A DNA stretch of 64,000 bases from Phytohabitans maris. GTDB taxonomy: Bacteria; Actinomycetota; Actinomycetes; Mycobacteriales; Micromonosporaceae. The stretch is taken from the NCBI RefSeq assembly GCF_031085175.1, contig NZ_JAVHUY010000011.1, positions 124,001 through 188,000 of the forward strand, given 5' to 3'. Made by a program: the position numbers and the translations under genes. Numbering within the stretch: position 1 is the first letter of the stretch; every line of letters begins with the position of its first letter. Positions 19,526-27,789 of the stretch are shown piece after piece. Under the pieces are notes generated by a model. That model had not been told where the DNA came from and did not search any database. It saw only the letters and a list, made by a program, of their open reading frames with translations.

Positions 19526-19587
19526 GTTGATCAGGGAGCTCGTGGGCGTGTCGGCCGGCGCTTCGCCCCACAAAGTCCCTGATCGAC
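19526..19587. terminator. Large hairpin between convergent thrC and hom
   Basis: Nested stems GATCAGGGA (19529-19537) / TCCCTGATC (19576-19584) and CGTGGGCG / CGCCCCAC lie between two convergent stop codons. A bidirectional terminator is the likely role. It resembles the GTGATC hairpins elsewhere in the window but has a different arm sequence. Confidence 0.75.
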
Positions 19588-19665
19588 CACGGCGGGGGCG
19601 CGTGAAGCGCGGAGGGTGAGGCCGCGGGAGCAACGGTCCGGACCACTGCGGACGTCGCGGTAGCT

Positions 19666-20958
19666 CTATATCGCTTCGATGCCTTCGACGCGGAGGACGC
19701 TCGCGATGGAGCGGACGATGTCGAGCTGCTGGAGCTCGCGGACGGTGGCCGTGAGCGCGGCGTCCGGGGCGGCGTGGGTGACGATCACGAGGACCGCCTC
19801 GTCGCCGCGGCCGGACTGGCGGACCGTGGCGATCGAGACGTCGTGCTTGGCGAAGACACCGGCCACCGCGGCGAGCACGCCGGCGCGGTCGGCCACGTCG
19901 AGGCTGATGTGGTAGCGGGTGACCGCCTCGCCCATCGGGCGGATCGGCAGGTCGGCGTAGCTGGACTCGCTCGCGGCGCGGACCCCGGCGAGCCGGTTGC
20001 GGCTGACCGCGACGATGTCGCCGAGGACGGCGCTCGCGGTCGGCGCGCCGCCCGCGCCCCGGCCGTAGAACATGAGCTGGCCGGCGGCGGCGGCCTCCAC
20101 GAAGACCGCGTTGAACGCGTCGCCCACGCTGGCCAGCGGGTGTGAGCGCGGGATCATCGCCGGGTGCACCCGCACGCTGACCGAGTCGTCGATCCGCGCG
20201 GCGATGCAGAGCAGCTTGATGGTGCAGCCCATCGCCTTGGCGCTGGCCACGTCGGCGGCGGTGACCTCGGTGATGCCCTCGCGGTGCACGTCGGCCGCGC
20301 TCACCCGGCTGTGGAACGCGAGCGAGGCGAGGATCGCCGCCTTGGCCGCCGCGTCGAAGCCCTCGATGTCGGCGGTCGGGTCGGCCTCCGCGTACCCGAG
20401 GGCGGTCGCCTCCTCCAGCGCCTCCTGGAAGCCGGCGCCGGTGGCGTCCATCGAGGAGAGGATGTAGTTGGTGGTGCCGTTGACGATGCCGGTGACCCGC
20501 GTGATCGTGTCGCCGTGCAGCGACTCGCGCAGCGGCCGCAGCAGCGGGATCGCGCCGGCGACGGAGGCCTCGTAGTACAGGTCGGCGGAGCCCTCGGCGG
20601 CCGCGTCGTGCAGCGTGCCGCCGTCTTCGGCCAGGAGCGCCTTGTTGGCGGTCACCACGCTCTTGCCGGCCTTCAGCGCCTCGACCAGCCAGGTGCGGGC
20701 CGGCTCGATGCCGCCGACCACCTCGACCACCACATCGACGTCGTCGCGCTTGACCAGGCCGAGCGCGTCCGTCGTGAAGAGCGCCGGGTCGACGGGCACC
20801 CCACCGCGGTCACGGCCGAGCCGGCGCACCGCGATGCCGGCGATCTCCACCGGCGTACCGATCCGGGCCGTGAGGTCGCTGGCCTGCTCGTGCAGCAGCC
20901 GGACCACCTCGGAACCGACCGTGCCGCACCCCAACAGCGCCACCCGTACAGGCTTCAT
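19666..20958 (-). CDS. hom: Homoserine dehydrogenase
   Basis: 430-aa NAD(P)H enzyme reducing aspartate semialdehyde to homoserine. N-terminal Rossmann motif GCGTVG (residues 10-15), central catalytic domain with GIVNGTTNYIL, and a C-terminal ACT domain (about 350-425) for threonine feedback. Its ATG overlaps the lysA stop (ATGA), so translation is coupled. This step also competes for the aspartate semialdehyde that the cluster at 45-60 kb is predicted to use. Confidence 0.97.
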   Translation of the reverse strand: MKPVRVALLGCGTVGSEVVRLLHEQASDLTARIGTPVEIAGIAVRRLGRDRGGVPVDPALFTTDALGLVKRDDVDVVVEVVGGIEPARTWLVEALKAGKSVVTANKALLAEDGGTLHDAAAEGSADLYYEASVAGAIPLLRPLRESLHGDTITRVTGIVNGTTNYILSSMDATGAGFQEALEEATALGYAEADPTADIEGFDAAAKAAILASLAFHSRVSAADVHREGITEVTAADVASAKAMGCTIKLLCIAARIDDSVSVRVHPAMIPRSHPLASVGDAFNAVFVEAAAAGQLMFYGRGAGGAPTASAVLGDIVAVSRNRLAGVRAASESSYADLPIRPMGEAVTRYHISLDVADRAGVLAAVAGVFAKHDVSIATVRQSGRGDEAVLVIVTHAAPDAALTATVRELQQLDIVRSIASVLRVEGIEAI

Positions 20959-22340
20959 CCCACATCCAATGCCAGCAGGTCGTCCTCGGTCTCCCGCCGG
21001 ACGATCACTCGCGCGTGCCCGTCACGCACCGCCACCACCGGAGGCCGCGGCACGTGGTTGTAGTTGCTCGCCATGCTCCGGCAGTATGCGCCGGTGCCGG
21101 GCACGGCGAGAAGATCTCCGGGCTGCACGTCGGCGGGCAGGAATTCATCCTTAACGACCACGTCACCGGACTCGCAATGTTTTCCCACCACCCGGGCGAG
21201 GATGGGGGGCGCGGCGGAGGTGCGGGAGGCGACGGTCGCCGAGTACGTGGCGCCGTAGAGCGCCGCCCGGATGTTGTCGCTCATGCCGCCGTCGACGCTC
21301 ACGTACGTGCGGATGCCGTCGACGTCCTTGACGGTGCCCACCTCGTACAGCGTGAAGACCGCCGGCCCCACGATCGCCCGCCCCGGCTCGATCGACAGGC
21401 GGGGCAGCTTCAGCCGCAGCGCCTCGCACTCGTCCGCCACGATCTTGTCGAGCCGCTTGGCGAGGTCGGCGGGGGTGGCCGGGTCGTCCTGCGTCGTGTA
21501 CGCGATGCCGAAGCCGCCGCCGAGGTCGAGCTCGGGCAGTTCGACGCCGAGCGCGTCGCGGATCTGCGCCTGCAACCCCAGCACGCGGCGGGCGGAGAGC
21601 TCGAAGCCGCTGGTGTCGAAGATCTGCGAACCGATGTGCGAGTGCAGCCCGCACAGTTCGAGCACGCCCTCCTCGACGATCTTCTGGGCGGCGGCGAAGG
21701 CCGCGCCGCCGGCCAGCGAGAAGCCGAACTTCTGGTCCTCGTGCGCGGTCGCGATGAACTCGTGCGTGTGCGCCTCCACGCCCACCGTCACCCGCAGGAG
21801 CACGGCGGGGCGCCGGCCGAGGTCGCGCGCGATCGCGGTGAGCCGGTCGATCTCGTGGAACGAGTCGACGACGATCCGCCCCACGCCCGCCTCGACCGCG
21901 CGGGTCAACTCGGCGACCGACTTGTTGTTGCCGTGAAAGCCGATCCGCTCCGGCGGCATCCCGGCCGAGAGCGCGGTGGCCAGCTCACCGCCGGTGCAGA
22001 CGTCGAGGTGCAGCCCCTCCTCGGCGACGATCCGCACCACCGCCCGGCAGAGGAACGCCTTGCCCGCGTAGTACACGTCGCAGCCGGCGAACGCGGCCAG
22101 GAACTCGCGGCAGCGCTCCCGCATGTCGTTCTCGTCCAGCACGTACGCCGGGGTGCCGAACTCCTCGGCCAGCGCCCGCACGCTGACCTCACCGACGGCG
22201 AGCGCGCCGTCGGCGGCGCGCGCCACGCCCGTGGGCCACAGTTGCGGCAGGATCGCGTTGACGTCTTCGGGGGTACGGAGCCAGGCCGGCCCGGTGCTGC
22301 CCAGCTCTCCGTGCAGCGCCCCCGCCTCGTGTGCTCGCAC
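20955..22340 (-). CDS. lysA: Diaminopimelate decarboxylase
   Basis: 461-aa PLP fold-type III decarboxylase making lysine from meso-DAP. The PLP lysine is in YYAGKAFLC, and the second-barrel motif is the CESGD segment with the final GAY tyrosine. The GTG start lies six bases after the argS stop, and the 3' end overlaps hom by four bases, giving an argS-lysA-hom operon as in other actinobacteria. Confidence 0.97.
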   Translation of the reverse strand: MRAHEAGALHGELGSTGPAWLRTPEDVNAILPQLWPTGVARAADGALAVGEVSVRALAEEFGTPAYVLDENDMRERCREFLAAFAGCDVYYAGKAFLCRAVVRIVAEEGLHLDVCTGGELATALSAGMPPERIGFHGNNKSVAELTRAVEAGVGRIVVDSFHEIDRLTAIARDLGRRPAVLLRVTVGVEAHTHEFIATAHEDQKFGFSLAGGAAFAAAQKIVEEGVLELCGLHSHIGSQIFDTSGFELSARRVLGLQAQIRDALGVELPELDLGGGFGIAYTTQDDPATPADLAKRLDKIVADECEALRLKLPRLSIEPGRAIVGPAVFTLYEVGTVKDVDGIRTYVSVDGGMSDNIRAALYGATYSATVASRTSAAPPILARVVGKHCESGDVVVKDEFLPADVQPGDLLAVPGTGAYCRSMASNYNHVPRPPVVAVRDGHARVIVRRETEDDLLALDVG

Positions 22341-22345
22341 GGGCG

Positions 22346-23989
22346 TTACATCCTCTCCGGCGCCGAGACGCCCAGCAGGTCAAGACCGTTAGCGATCACG
22401 GTACGGGTGGCGTCGTTGAGCCACAGCCGTGCGCGGTGCAGATCACCAATCGGCTCGTCACCCAGGGGGAGGATGCGGCAGTTGTCGTAGAAGCGGTGGT
22501 ACGAGCCGGCCAGCTCCTCCAGGTAGCGGGCCACCCGGTGCGGCTCGCGCAGCTCGGCGGCCGCGGCCACGATCGCCGGGTAGTCGCCGAGCGCCTTGAG
22601 CAGGTCCTGCTCCTTTTCGTGGCCGAGCAGCTCGGGCCGGAAGTCGTCGGCCTCGCCGCGGGTCAGCCCCACCTCGGCCGCGTTGCGCGCGACGCTGGCG
22701 GTGCGGGCGGCCACGTACTGCACGTAGTAGACCGGGTTGTCGCGGGTGCTGCGGGTCCACAGGTCGACGTCGATGTCGATCGGCGAGTCGCTGGAGAAGC
22801 GGGCCAGCGCGTACCGCGCGGCGTCCACCCCGATCGCCTCGACCAGGTCTTCGATCGTCACCACCGTGCCGGCGCGCTTGCTCATCCGCAGCGGCTCGCC
22901 GTCTTTGACCAGGTTGACCAGCTGGCCGATGAGGATCTCCAGCGTGCGCTCGGGCCGGTCGCCGAAGCAGGCAGCCATCGCCCGCATCCGCCCGATGTAT
23001 CCGTGGTGGTCGGCGCCGAGCAGCATCAGCAGCCGCTCGAAGCCGCGCTCGCGCTTGTCGAGGTAGTAGGCGCAGTCGGCGGCGAAGTAGGTCCACTCCC
23101 CGTCCGACTTGCGCAGCACCCGGTCCTTGTCGTCGCCGAAGTCGGTGGTGCGCAGCCAGATCGCGCCGTCCGCGTCGTACACGTGGCCCTGCTCGCGCAG
23201 CCGGGCCACGGCCAGGTCGAGCTCACCCCGGGCGTGCAGGTCGGACTCCCGGAAGAACAGGTCGAACGGCACGCCGAAGTCGGCCAGCGAGCCGCGGATC
23301 TCGCGCAGCATCCGCTCCACGCCCTCGTCCCGGAACGTCCGCTCGTCGGCGTCCGGGTGCTCCCTCTTGATCTCGGCGGCGATCTGGCCGATGTACTCCC
23401 CCGCGTACCCGTCTTCGGGCACCGGCCGCCCCTCCGCCGCCGCCTGGAGCGAGCGGGCGAAGCGGTCGATCTGCGCGCCGGCGTCGTTCACGTAGTACTC
23501 GGTGCCGACCTCCGCGCCGCTCGCGCGCAGCAGCCGGGCCAGCGCGTCGCCGAGCGCGGCCCAGCGGGCGCCGCCGATGTGCACCGGGCCGGTCGGGTTG
23601 GCCGAGACGAACTCCAGGTTGATCCGCTGGCCGGCGAGCCGGTCACTGTGCCCGTACTCGCGGCCGGTCTGGACCACCACGCGGGCGAGCTGGCCCGCGG
23701 AGGCCGTGTCGAGGCGGACGTTGAGGAAGCCCGGACCGGCGATCTCGACCGACTTGACCCCGGGTGTCCGGCCCAGGTGGTCGGCGATGCCGGCGGCCAG
23801 GTCGCGGGGCTGCGCCCCCACCTTCTTGGCCAGCTGAAGCGCGATCGTCGATGCGTAGTCGCCATGCTCGGGGTTGCGCGGGCGCTCGACCGTGGTCGAT
23901 GCTGGCAGGGCGGCAGGATCGAGCCCACGCTCGGCAAAGAGCGCGCGGGCGGCGGCGAGGACAGCCTCGGCGAGCTTGGCGGGAGTCAC
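22346..23989 (-). CDS. argS: Arginyl-tRNA synthetase
   Basis: 547-aa class I synthetase charging tRNA-Arg. It has an N-terminal Add-1 domain, the HIGH-like signature HIGG in [10 protein letters not shown], a KMSKS-like RMSKRAGT, and a C-terminal DALR anticodon-binding domain ending in a typical APERM. The GTG start heads the argS-lysA-hom run. A tRNA-Arg gene lies 3.4 kb downstream on the other strand. Confidence 0.97.
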   Translation of the reverse strand: MTPAKLAEAVLAAARALFAERGLDPAALPASTTVERPRNPEHGDYASTIALQLAKKVGAQPRDLAAGIADHLGRTPGVKSVEIAGPGFLNVRLDTASAGQLARVVVQTGREYGHSDRLAGQRINLEFVSANPTGPVHIGGARWAALGDALARLLRASGAEVGTEYYVNDAGAQIDRFARSLQAAAEGRPVPEDGYAGEYIGQIAAEIKREHPDADERTFRDEGVERMLREIRGSLADFGVPFDLFFRESDLHARGELDLAVARLREQGHVYDADGAIWLRTTDFGDDKDRVLRKSDGEWTYFAADCAYYLDKRERGFERLLMLLGADHHGYIGRMRAMAACFGDRPERTLEILIGQLVNLVKDGEPLRMSKRAGTVVTIEDLVEAIGVDAARYALARFSSDSPIDIDVDLWTRSTRDNPVYYVQYVAARTASVARNAAEVGLTRGEADDFRPELLGHEKEQDLLKALGDYPAIVAAAAELREPHRVARYLEELAGSYHRFYDNCRILPLGDEPIGDLHRARLWLNDATRTVIANGLDLLGVSAPERM

Positions 23990-24086
23990 CGAGCAATGCT
24001 AGCGGGGGTACAGTGGGTCCCTCGGCGGCGACCCTGTGCCCGTGCTCGATCCGCCATCCCCTGACCGACCGACCAGACGAGGCACC

Positions 24087-24965
24087 ATGAGCGTGAGTAC
24101 CCCGGCCGGCGACCAGCGCCGTCCGTCCGTGGTCAGCACAGGTAAGAAGGCGCCGGCTGGCTCCGCCAAGTCATCCACTTCCGGAAAGTCGGCGACCACC
24201 GACAAGTCAGGCTCCGGCTCCGCGCGCAAGGGCACCACGGGCGGCGGCAAGGGTGGCGGCACCGGAAAGGGCGGCGGCGGCAAGGGCCCGCGCAAGCCGA
24301 TCACGCCGGTAAAGGTCAGCCAGGGCCGTAACTGGGGCCCGATCGCGCTCTTCGTCGTGGTCGGTGTGCTGGCGGCCGGCATCGTTGGGTATGGCGCTTA
24401 CGCCGCGTTCCAGGGCTCCCGCTCCTGGGAAGACCGCGCCTCCGACATCAGCGGCATCGTCAACTACCGGGAAAAGGACCCGTCCCTGACCCAGGGCGGC
24501 CAGCACGTGCAGGGCAAAGTGCAGTACACGGTCACGCCGCCGGTCGGCGGACAGCACAACCAGGACTGGCAAAACTGCATGGGTGACGTCTACGACGCGC
24601 CGATCGCCAGCGAGCACGCGGTGCACAGCCTGGAGCACGGCGCGATCTGGATCACGTACCGGCCGGACCTGCCCAAGGAGCAGGTCGACAAGCTCGCGGC
24701 CAAGGTGCGGGGCACGGAAAAGATGCTGATGAGCCCGTTCGACGGCCTGGACAAGCCGATCTCGCTGCAGGCGTGGGGCTACCAGCTCAAGGTCGACAAC
24801 GCCGACGACAGCCGGATCGACCAGTTCATCAAGACGCTGCGGGTCAACGCCTCGGTCGAGGGCCCGACCGCCCTCTGCGCCCAGGGCATCACCGCCACCG
24901 GCACCGAGCCGCGCAACCTCCAGCAGCCGAGCACCGAGCAGCCGATGCAGCAGCAGGGCGGCTGA
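24087..24965 (+). CDS. DUF3105 membrane-anchored protein
   Basis: 292-aa protein. Residues 1-75 are Ser/Gly/Lys-rich and disordered. A single membrane span (about 88-110) precedes an extracytoplasmic DUF3105 domain with the conserved HNQDWQNCMGDVYD and HSLEHGAIWITY segments, and then a Gln-rich tail. The function of DUF3105 is unknown; its conserved Cys and His residues suggest metal or redox chemistry. The ATG at 24087 follows GACGAGG. The next gene starts four bases after its stop, and DUF3105-DUF305 pairs are common in actinobacteria. Confidence 0.88.
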   Translation: MSVSTPAGDQRRPSVVSTGKKAPAGSAKSSTSGKSATTDKSGSGSARKGTTGGGKGGGTGKGGGGKGPRKPITPVKVSQGRNWGPIALFVVVGVLAAGIVGYGAYAAFQGSRSWEDRASDISGIVNYREKDPSLTQGGQHVQGKVQYTVTPPVGGQHNQDWQNCMGDVYDAPIASEHAVHSLEHGAIWITYRPDLPKEQVDKLAAKVRGTEKMLMSPFDGLDKPISLQAWGYQLKVDNADDSRIDQFIKTLRVNASVEGPTALCAQGITATGTEPRNLQQPSTEQPMQQQGG

Positions 24966-24969
24966 GCTC

Positions 24970-25635
24970 GTGGTGGCCACCGCCACGTCTCCCGACGAAG
25001 CGACGTCAGCCTCGCCCGGCGGCCCCACCCGGGCCGCCGGGCGGCGCTGGGGCACCGTCGCCCTGGCACTCGCCGTCGCGGTCGGCCTCCTGCTCGGGTA
25101 CGCGGGGGGTTGGCTCACGCCCCGCCTCACCCGCCCGGGCGACACCTCGGCCGAAGCGGGCTTCGCCCGTGACATGACCACGCACCACACGCAGGCCGTG
25201 CAGATGGCGCTGGTCGCGTTCAAGTACGGGCAGGATCCCGCGGTCACCCAGCTCGGGGTCGACATCGCGACCGGCCAGCAGGGCGAGATCGGCATCATGC
25301 AGACCTGGCTGCGCCAGTGGCAGCTCGACCCGACCGGCTCGGAGCCGCCGATGGCCTGGATGCCGGATGGCGAGCAGTTGATGCGCGAGGGCGGCCTGAT
25401 GCCCGGCATGGCCACCAAGGAGGAGATGGACAAGCTGGAGGCCGCGCGCGGCCACGAGCTGGACGTCCTCTTCGTCACCCTGATGATCAATCACCACCTG
25501 GGCGGCATCCACATGGTCGACGCCATCCTCGACCGGTCCGGCAACGACCAGGTCACCGAGGCCGCCCAGCGCATGAAGAACACCCAGCAGGGCGAGATCG
25601 CCAACATGCGGAGCATCCTCAGTCGCATTCAGTAG
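24970..25635 (+). CDS. DUF305 membrane-anchored protein
   Basis: 221-aa protein with one N-terminal membrane span (about 28-48) and an external ferritin-like DUF305 domain. Both His/Met motifs are present: DMTTHHTQAVQMA and LMINHHLGGIHM. Some DUF305 proteins bind copper, so a metal-handling role alongside DUF3105 is plausible but not shown. GTG start, in an operon with the gene before it. Confidence 0.9.
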   Translation: MVATATSPDEATSASPGGPTRAAGRRWGTVALALAVAVGLLLGYAGGWLTPRLTRPGDTSAEAGFARDMTTHHTQAVQMALVAFKYGQDPAVTQLGVDIATGQQGEIGIMQTWLRQWQLDPTGSEPPMAWMPDGEQLMREGGLMPGMATKEEMDKLEAARGHELDVLFVTLMINHHLGGIHMVDAILDRSGNDQVTEAAQRMKNTQQGEIANMRSILSRIQ

Positions 25636-25685
25636 TTTTCTGACTACCCAGCGCTACCTGACCCTTTTGTCATCGTTGTCCGGGC

Positions 25686-27353
25686 GTGGGGGTTGTTGTC
25701 GCTGCATCGTCATCCCGCCGTACGCCCATGGGCAGTGCGGCCCCGGACCTGCTCTTCTCCCATCCGGCCGATCCCGAACCCCTAACGGCCGATCCCCAGC
25801 TCCCCGCGACCGGCGTCGCGGTCGCCTTCCGCGCCCCGCGCGCTACGCCGCCCTCTTCTGCCCGGGCCGAGAGCACGGCACCGACCGGCCACACCCCGAC
25901 CCGCCCGCTCGCGCCGAGACGCCCGCTCCCGACGTCGGGCATCCCCGCGACCACCCGCGGCCCGGCCCCCAGATCCGCTGGCTCCGCTCCTGCGTCAAGC
26001 CGCGCTCCGGCTTCTCGCTCTGCTTTGGCCTCTGGCCCTCGCCCTGATTCGGTCGTCAGTTCTCGGCCCGCTTCAGCCTCTAGCCCCCGGCCCGCTTCAG
26101 CCTCTGGGCCGCAGCCCCCTTCGGCCTCAAGCCCGCGGCCCCCTTCAGCTTCTGGTCCTCGGCGGGCTTCGGCTTCTGGGCCTGGCTTTGATTCCGCTGT
26201 TGGGCCTTGGTCTGACTCGGTCCCTTGGTCTGACTCGGCTATTGGCTCCCACGCGGGGCCGGCCTCTCGGCCTGCCTCGGTCTCTGGCCTTCGCTCCGAG
26301 TCGGCCGCTGGCCGTCGGCCTGACTCGTCCCCTAGCCGTCGGCCTGGCTCGGCCTCTGCCTTTCGGCCCGACTCGGCCTCTGGCCTTCCGCGTGCTGGCC
26401 TTCGGCCCGACTCGGGCGCTGGCCTTCGGCCTGAGTCGGTCCGGTCGGGTTCGACTTTGGTCCGGCCGCTGGGTGGCTGGGGTCCGGCCGACGCTGGTCC
26501 GGCCCCGACCGGGGGCTCCCCTCCCGCCCTGGTCGCCGCGACCCGCGCGGCCCTCCCCTCGGCCCCGACTCCACGAGCCCGGCCCGTCCCGCCCGCCGTC
26601 CCAAATGGGTCCAGCGCGGCGGCGCCCGCCCGAACCCCCGCCACCGCAGCCCCGACCCCCGCCACCAGCCCGACGATCGCGGCCAACGACGGGCGCCGCG
26701 GCCCACTCGGCAACCCGCGACGCCAGGCCGCCCACTGGTGCCGCCGCCACCGGTCAGGCGGCGACGGCGCGGTAGCCACCCGCCGCCGCCACGGCACCCT
26801 CACCCGCGACCAGGAACTCACCCTCGTCGAGACCATGCGCGACCGCTTCCCCGACCAACTCGACCTGAGCGGTCCCCTGTGGAGCCGCCAGACCGTGGCC
26901 ACGCTGGTGGAACGCCTCTTTGACATCCCGCTCAGCCCAGCCGCGGCCGGGCGCTACCTGCGCGCCTGGGGCGTCACCACCCGCGAACCGGTGGACCGCG
27001 CCTGCCCCCTCTGCGCCGAGTCCGTGGTCCGCTGGCAGGTGGAGACGTACCCCACCATCAGCCGCACCGCGCAGAAGCAACGCGCCGAGATCTACTGGGC
27101 CGGCAAGTCCCGCCTGCACGGCACGACACCGGCCACGGAGGTGATATCGGCCGTCTCCACCCGCGGCTGGATCCGCTTCATGGTCACCACCGATCCCGGC
27201 CTCCCCCGCGACTTCCTGTCCCGCCTGCGACCCCCGACGGGCCGCCCAGCCCACGTGGTGGTGGACGCCTCCTGGTCGTACCGCGAATGGCCGCGCCGGG
27301 CGCCCGAAGGCGTGACCCTGCACGCACTGCCCTGCTGCGAACGCGGCCGCTAG
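25686..27353 (+). CDS. Domesticated IS630-type winged-helix protein with low-complexity N-terminus
   Basis: 555-aa reading frame. Residues 1-340 are Pro/Ala/Ser low complexity with a perfect-length 8-aa repeat. Residues 345-470 match the DNA-binding half of IS630-family transposases: RRQAAHWCRRHRSGGD, then a winged helix ending REPVDRA. Residues 470-555 are a shortened DDE domain in which the first catalytic Asp position reads EIYWAGKS, only VVDAS keeps an Asp, and the terminal Glu region is missing. It should therefore bind DNA but not transpose. The true start may be well downstream of 25686. The intact frame argues for a retained host gene and not decay. Confidence 0.65.
   Translation: MGVVVAASSSRRTPMGSAAPDLLFSHPADPEPLTADPQLPATGVAVAFRAPRATPPSSARAESTAPTGHTPTRPLAPRRPLPTSGIPATTRGPAPRSAGSAPASSRAPASRSALASGPRPDSVVSSRPASASSPRPASASGPQPPSASSPRPPSASGPRRASASGPGFDSAVGPWSDSVPWSDSAIGSHAGPASRPASVSGLRSESAAGRRPDSSPSRRPGSASAFRPDSASGLPRAGLRPDSGAGLRPESVRSGSTLVRPLGGWGPADAGPAPTGGSPPALVAATRAALPSAPTPRARPVPPAVPNGSSAAAPARTPATAAPTPATSPTIAANDGRRGPLGNPRRQAAHWCRRHRSGGDGAVATRRRHGTLTRDQELTLVETMRDRFPDQLDLSGPLWSRQTVATLVERLFDIPLSPAAAGRYLRAWGVTTREPVDRACPLCAESVVRWQVETYPTISRTAQKQRAEIYWAGKSRLHGTTPATEVISAVSTRGWIRFMVTTDPGLPRDFLSRLRPPTGRPAHVVVDASWSYREWPRRAPEGVTLHALPCCERGR
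26067..26186 (+). repeat. 24-bp coding minisatellite
   Basis: Five consecutive 24-base units, each encoding eight residues of the form P-(A/P)-S-A-S-(S/G)-P-x. More degenerate copies continue to about 26450. The opposite strand is also open here, a side effect of the repeat. Confidence 0.8.
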
Positions 27354-27413
27354 CGTGGGCGGTGTCGGTTCGGCCCGCCGGCGGGGAGCCTGCTACTCTT
27401 CGTGGGTCGCTGA

Positions 27414-27488
27414 GCCCCCGTAGCTCAGGGGATAGAGCACCGCCCTCCGGAGGCGGGAGCGCAGGTTCGAATCCTGCCGGGGGCACCA
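27414..27488 (+). tRNA. tRNA-Arg (anticodon CCG)
   Basis: Acceptor arms GCCCCCG (27414-27420) and CGGGGGC pair fully. The D-arm has AGCTCAGGGG, the anticodon loop is CTCCGGA on a CCGCC/GGCGG stem, and the T-arm is GCAGG-TTCGAAT-CCTGC. The 3' CCA is encoded. Anticodon CCG reads the Arg codon CGG, one of the frequent Arg codons here. The lower-GC region starts directly after it, consistent with tRNA genes as insertion sites. Confidence 0.97.
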
Positions 27489-27789
27489 ACTACATAGACC
27501 ATGACTTTGATGCGACTTGTCCAAATAGCTAGAAATGCACCCCCTCTCGTATCTAGCGGCGCGACCCTGTCTATCTGGAAGGTCCAGGGCTGGCCGAACG
27601 TGTTCTCCTCCAGGTCGCCGGAGTGAAGACTGCGCCTTGGCGGCGGCATAAGAGTGTGATTGCCCCTCCGCGTAGCTTCACGCGCAACGGGATGCCGACG
27701 TTTTCCGCTGAGAAGTATGGCGTAGCTTCCGAAGGCAGACGGAGGAGCCTCGATAGGGTTGTGACGTCCAAGCGTCAGAAGGGAGCAGG
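27489..27789. other. Lower-GC gap between tRNA-Arg and the GHKL gene
   Basis: 301 bases clearly richer in A/T than the flanks. Short open frames on both strands lack ribosome-binding sites and recognisable content. I find no integrase remnant and no copy of the tRNA 3' end. AGGGAGCAGG at the right edge is the ribosome-binding site of the next gene. Confidence 0.6.

Noticed and set aside
16699-19530. Very long open frame (943 codons) on the plus strand
   Set aside because: It runs antisense to the RND pump and into thrC in the wrong frame; composition is typical of high-GC antisense frames.
26067-26450. CRISPR-like array
   Set aside because: The 24-base units are contiguous with no spacers and encode a Pro/Ala/Ser octapeptide repeat in frame with a downstream domain.
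25670-26926. 418-aa Glu/Arg/Gly-rich protein on the minus strand
   Set aside because: It is the mirror of the coding minisatellite; it has no recognisable domain, and the plus-strand frame continues into an IS630-like domain.
25686-27353. Active IS630 insertion sequence
   Set aside because: DDE residues are missing, and no terminal inverted repeats or TA target duplication are evident.
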